Assembly: GCF_002904295.1 (NCBI RefSeq)
Contig: NZ_PPHG01000052.1
Location: 1 to 64,000 of the forward strand
Direction of reading: 5' to 3'
Source of the DNA: Amycolatopsis sp. CA-128772
Lineage (GTDB): Bacteria; Actinomycetota; Actinomycetes; Mycobacteriales; Pseudonocardiaceae
DNA: 64,000 nucleotides
The notes under the pieces: model-generated
Database searches by the model: none
What the model saw: only the letters and a program-made list of their open reading frames with translations
Told to the model about the DNA's origin: nothing
Shown here: piece after piece, positions 61,402-64,000 of the stretch
Numbering within the stretch: position 1 is the first letter of the stretch
Layout: every line of letters begins with the position of its first letter
Translations under genes and position numbers: made by a program

Positions 61402-62222
61402 CCAGGGGGCAGGATGTCCCGGTGAGCATGCGCAGCAGGAACCACGTTACCGTCACCGGCCGGGACGAAGGCACGACCGTGCTCCTCGCGCACGGCTTCG
61501 GCTGTGACCAGAACCTGTGGCGGCTCGTCGTCCCGGACCTCGCGGCGCGCTACCGGGTCGTGCTGTTCGACCACACCGGCGCCGGGCGCTCGGACCTGTC
61601 GGCCTGGACGCCGGAGCGCTACGGCAGCCTCGACGGCTACGCCGACGACGTCCTGGCCATCTGCCGCGAACTGGACCTGCGGGACGTCGTGCTCGTGGGC
61701 CACTCGGTGAGCGCGATGATCGCCGTGCTGGCCGCCAACCGCGAGCCGGACCGGTTCGCGAAGCTGGTGCTGCTCACCCCGTCGCCGTGCTATCTCGACG
61801 ACGGCGACTACCGCGGCGGGTTCAGCCGCGCCGACATCGACGAACTGCTCGACTCGCTCGAATCGAACTACCTGGGCTGGTCGGCGACGATGGCCCCGGT
61901 GATCATGGGCAACCCGGAACGCCCCGAACTCGGTGAGGAACTGACGAACAGCTTCTGCCGCACCGATCCGGCGATCGCCCGGGTGTTCGCCCGGACGACG
62001 TTCCTGTCCGACAACCGGGCCGACCTGGCCGCGGTGAGCGTGCCGACGCTGGTGCTCGACTGCTCGAACGACGCGATCGCGCCGCCCGAGGTCGGCCGCT
62101 ACACCCACGAGCGGATCGCCGGCAGCACGCTGGTGACGCTGGCCGCGACCGGGCACTGCCCGCAGCTCAGCGCACCGGAAGCGACGGCGGCCGCGATCAC
62201 GGCGTTCGTGGGCGGACCGTGA
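61398..62222 (+). CDS. rsbQ: RsbQ-like alpha/beta hydrolase
   Basis: The protein has 274 residues. The fold shows LLAHGFGCDQNLW, the nucleophile in VGHSVSAM (S103), LVLLTPSPCYLDD followed by YRGGF, a FCRTDPAIARVFA stretch and a late GHCPQLSAP with the catalytic His. These phrases match Bacillus subtilis RsbQ closely; RsbQ is needed for the PAS phosphatase RsbP to report energy stress. The next gene, overlapping by GTGA, is exactly such a PAS phosphatase, so the partnership is very likely conserved. Confidence 0.9.
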   Translation: MTRGQDVPVSMRSRNHVTVTGRDEGTTVLLAHGFGCDQNLWRLVVPDLAARYRVVLFDHTGAGRSDLSAWTPERYGSLDGYADDVLAICRELDLRDVVLVGHSVSAMIAVLAANREPDRFAKLVLLTPSPCYLDDGDYRGGFSRADIDELLDSLESNYLGWSATMAPVIMGNPERPELGEELTNSFCRTDPAIARVFARTTFLSDNRADLAAVSVPTLVLDCSNDAIAPPEVGRYTHERIAGSTLVTLAATGHCPQLSAPEATAAAITAFVGGP

Positions 62223-63451
62223 TGTGCGAGGCCGGGGACCACCCCGGCCCCGGTCACCGGGAGAGCGCCGGCCCGGCGTTCTCCGCACTCCTGGAGGACA
62301 GCGCGGAAGACCTCTACGAGCACGCACCCTGCGGCTACCTCTCGACGTTGCTGGACGGCACGATCGCGAAGATCAACGCGACCCTGCTCGGCTGGCTCGG
62401 CCACGAACGCGACGAGGTCGTCGGCCGGCTGCGGTTCGCCGACCTGCTGACCGTCGGCGGCCGGATCTACCACGAGACGCACTTCGCGCCGCTGCTGCGC
62501 ATGCAGGGCCAGCTCGGCGGCGTCGCGTTCGAGCTGAAGGCGGCGGACGGCACCCGGCTGCCGGTGCTGGTGACCTCGACGGTCAAGACCGGTACCGACG
62601 GCCAGGCGCAGCTGATCCGGACCACGATCTTCGACGCGCGCGACCGGCGCGCCTACGAGCAGGAACTGCTGCGGGCGCGGGAAGAGGCCGAGCGCGAACG
62701 CGACCGGGCGCAGCGGCTGGCGCGGACGCTGCAGCAGACCCTGCTGCCGCCGGCGCTGCCCGAGGTGCCCGGCCTGGAGGTCGCGGCGTACTACCACCCC
62801 GCGTCCGCCGACGAGGTGGGCGGCGACTTCTACGACCTGTTCCCGCTGACCGGCGGGCGCTGGGGGTTCTTCCTCGGCGACGTGTCCGGGAAGGGCGCCG
62901 CCGCGGCCGTGGTGACGTCCCTGGCGCGCTACACGCTGCGCGCGGCCGCAGCGTCCGACCCGGACCCGGTCACCGTGCTGGAGCGGCTCAACACCGTGCT
63001 CCACCACGAATACCGCGGCTCGGACCCGCGCTACTGCACCGTCATCCACGGGCACATCGAGCGCCGCGGCGACGGCGCCGCGGTCACCCTCGCCACCGGC
63101 GGCCACCCGCCGGCCCTGCTCATCCCGGCCGAGGGCGAGTCCCGGTTCCTGTCCGCGCCGGGCGGCCAGCTGGTCGGCGCGTTCCCGCACGCGCGGTTCA
63201 CCACCGTGGACGTCCTCCTGACCCCGGGCGACACGTTGCTGCTCTACACCGACGGGCTGACCGAGGCCCGCGCGCACGGCCGCGTCCGCTACAGCGAAGA
63301 GCAGTTGCAGACGGACCTGTCCGGCTTGCGGCCGGCCACCGCGGCCACCGTGGCCGGGGCGGTCACCGACCTGCTCGCCGGCTTCGGCGACGGCGTCGAA
63401 GACGACACCGCGCTGCTCGTGTTGAGCGTCCCCGGAGGCGATCGAGCGTGA
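62219..63451 (+). CDS. rsbP: RsbP-like PAS-SpoIIE phosphatase
   Basis: The protein has 410 residues. A PAS domain covers 25-140 (DLYEHAPCGYLSTL, GWLGHERDEVVG), then a coiled coil of charged heptads (about 145-180). A PP2C phosphatase of SpoIIE/RsbU type extends from 190 to 405: LQQTLLPPALP, ADEVGGDFYDLF, FFLGDVSGKGAAAA, LATGGHPPALL, LLLYTDGLTEA and VEDDTALLVL. It dephosphorylates STAS antagonists. Coupled to RsbQ upstream and to a STAS gene downstream, it forms an energy-stress module. The start is GTG 62219 or ATG 62222. Confidence 0.92.
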   Translation: MMCEAGDHPGPGHRESAGPAFSALLEDSAEDLYEHAPCGYLSTLLDGTIAKINATLLGWLGHERDEVVGRLRFADLLTVGGRIYHETHFAPLLRMQGQLGGVAFELKAADGTRLPVLVTSTVKTGTDGQAQLIRTTIFDARDRRAYEQELLRAREEAERERDRAQRLARTLQQTLLPPALPEVPGLEVAAYYHPASADEVGGDFYDLFPLTGGRWGFFLGDVSGKGAAAAVVTSLARYTLRAAAASDPDPVTVLERLNTVLHHEYRGSDPRYCTVIHGHIERRGDGAAVTLATGGHPPALLIPAEGESRFLSAPGGQLVGAFPHARFTTVDVLLTPGDTLLLYTDGLTEARAHGRVRYSEEQLQTDLSGLRPATAATVAGAVTDLLAGFGDGVEDDTALLVLSVPGGDRA

Positions 63452-63789
63452 CCGTGCCGTTCTCCGTCACCACCCGCCCCACCGCGGCCGGGCCGGTGGT
63501 GACCGTCGCGGGCGACCTCGACGTGGCCACCGCCCCCCGCCTCCGCGCCGCGGCCGACGCCGCCGCGCCGGCGGCCGGCCAGCTGCTGGTGGTGGACCTG
63601 GGCGGGGTGACGTTCTGCGACTCCAGCGGGATTTCGGCGCTGATCGCGGCCCGCAACGTGGCCGAGGCGGCCGGCGCGGGTGTCGCACTGGCGGCGGTCC
63701 CCGACCGGCTCGCCCGGACGTTCGCGCTGATCGGACTGGCCGACTTCTTCCCGACCTACCCGACCGCGGAGGACGCGGTCGAAGACTGA
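63448..63789 (+). CDS. STAS-domain anti-anti-sigma factor
   Basis: The protein has 113 residues, an RsbV-type domain with VVTVAGDLDVATAPRL and VDLGGVTFCDSSGISALI, where the Ser after Asp is the phosphorylation site. Translation is coupled to the phosphatase by a GTGA overlap, so it is the probable substrate. With the upstream STAS gene it frames the RsbQ/RsbP pair. Confidence 0.9.
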   Translation: MTVPFSVTTRPTAAGPVVTVAGDLDVATAPRLRAAADAAAPAAGQLLVVDLGGVTFCDSSGISALIAARNVAEAAGAGVALAAVPDRLARTFALIGLADFFPTYPTAEDAVED

Positions 63790-63793
63790 GCAC

Positions 63794-64000
63794 CCCGAAG
63801 GTGACCAGTGCGGCCACCTTCAGCACCTCGAGTCCGAGGTAGCCGAAGCGGGCGTGGCTGCGCGCCCGGTTTCCCCGGCCGGCACCCGATCGGCCGCCGG
63901 GTCAGCGCGGGCCGGACGACGGCCGCGGCCCCGAGGACCACGGTCGCGGTGGTCCTCGGGCCGGCACCATCGGCGAGCCACGTGAAGCCGATCGCGGCGG
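63794..64000 (-). CDS. Possible 3' end of a membrane protein, frame uncertain
   Basis: On the minus strand hydrophobic sequence enters from the window edge (GFTWLADGAGPRTTATVV). In another frame ARFGYLGLEVLKVAALVTFGVL reads like the end of a small membrane protein, but no stop follows promptly. A frameshift or a chance frame is possible; the part outside the window is needed to decide. Confidence 0.25.

Noticed and set aside
1..64000. tRNA, rRNA, insertion sequence, integrase or phage genes
   Set aside because: I saw no cloverleaf, rRNA-like sequence, transposase, recombinase or terminal inverted repeat pair, so no mobile-element boundary can be drawn around the conflict island.

Overview
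The window looks like chromosomal DNA of a filamentous, high-GC actinomycete. The reasons are a very high GC content, strong third-position GC, frequent GTG starts, chains of genes joined by ATGA/GTGA overlaps, and typical actinobacterial families (SARP-type regulator, MEDS and ANTAR proteins, CBM2-bearing cellulases, CebR/CelR-type operators). Pseudonocardiaceae, perhaps Amycolatopsis, is my best guess, but no rRNA or tRNA gene is present to test it.

Region 1 (1-357) is the 3' end of a secreted CBM2 protein. Region 2 (406-22474) is the most striking part: two divergent, tightly packed gene arms start from one 281-bp spacer (14715-14995). The leftward arm has ten genes: a GAP1-like membrane-anchored protein, a degenerate protein kinase, a DUF4407-like membrane coiled-coil protein, a vWA protein, a PP2C phosphatase, a sigma-region-2-like protein, a CHAT protease with helical repeats, another helical-repeat protein, a caspase-like protease and a SEFIR-domain protein. 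The rightward arm has six: a canonical membrane Ser/Thr kinase, a membrane coiled-coil protein, a ClpB-like AAA+ ATPase, an NrdG-like radical SAM protein, a zinc-ribbon/FHA protein and a second PP2C. I read this as a phosphorylation-controlled conflict or programmed-cell-death system with three candidate effectors (caspase, CHAT, SEFIR). This is inference from domains and operon structure.

Region 3 (22759-31121) holds a five-domain GH9 cellulase behind a CebR/CelR-type operator. Next comes a large SARP/nSTAND/14-blade WD40 protein facing a second SEFIR protein: another signalling or immunity pair. Region 4 (31379-32973) has two paralogous small secreted proteins with a shared upstream motif, separated by an ANTAR-domain gene. 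Region 5 (33375-50330) is an exopolysaccharide locus: NodB deacetylase, O-antigen-ligase-like protein, four GT4/GT2 glycosyltransferases, GT87-like transferase, Wzz-like protein, flippase, GHL15-like lipoprotein, initiating phosphoglycosyltransferase, FAD oxidoreductase and UDP-GlcNAc 2-epimerase.

Region 6 (50494-64000) carries a lysyl-oxidase-like secreted protein next to 71-bp tandem repeats, a MEDS/STAS plus MEDS/HATPase pair, and a decaying plant-wall-degradation cluster. That cluster has an intact PL11 rhamnogalacturonan lyase and an intact CE3-GH5-FN3-CBM2 enzyme behind a second CebR/CelR-type box, alongside remnants of a PL9 lyase, two rhamnogalacturonan acetylesterases and a LacI regulator. 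It ends with a TPR protein and a sigma-B-type partner-switch operon (STAS, RsbQ, RsbP, STAS). Both SEFIR modules and the stress-signalling genes sit among secreted carbohydrate enzymes, so the window is an accessory, surface/interaction-oriented chromosomal region.
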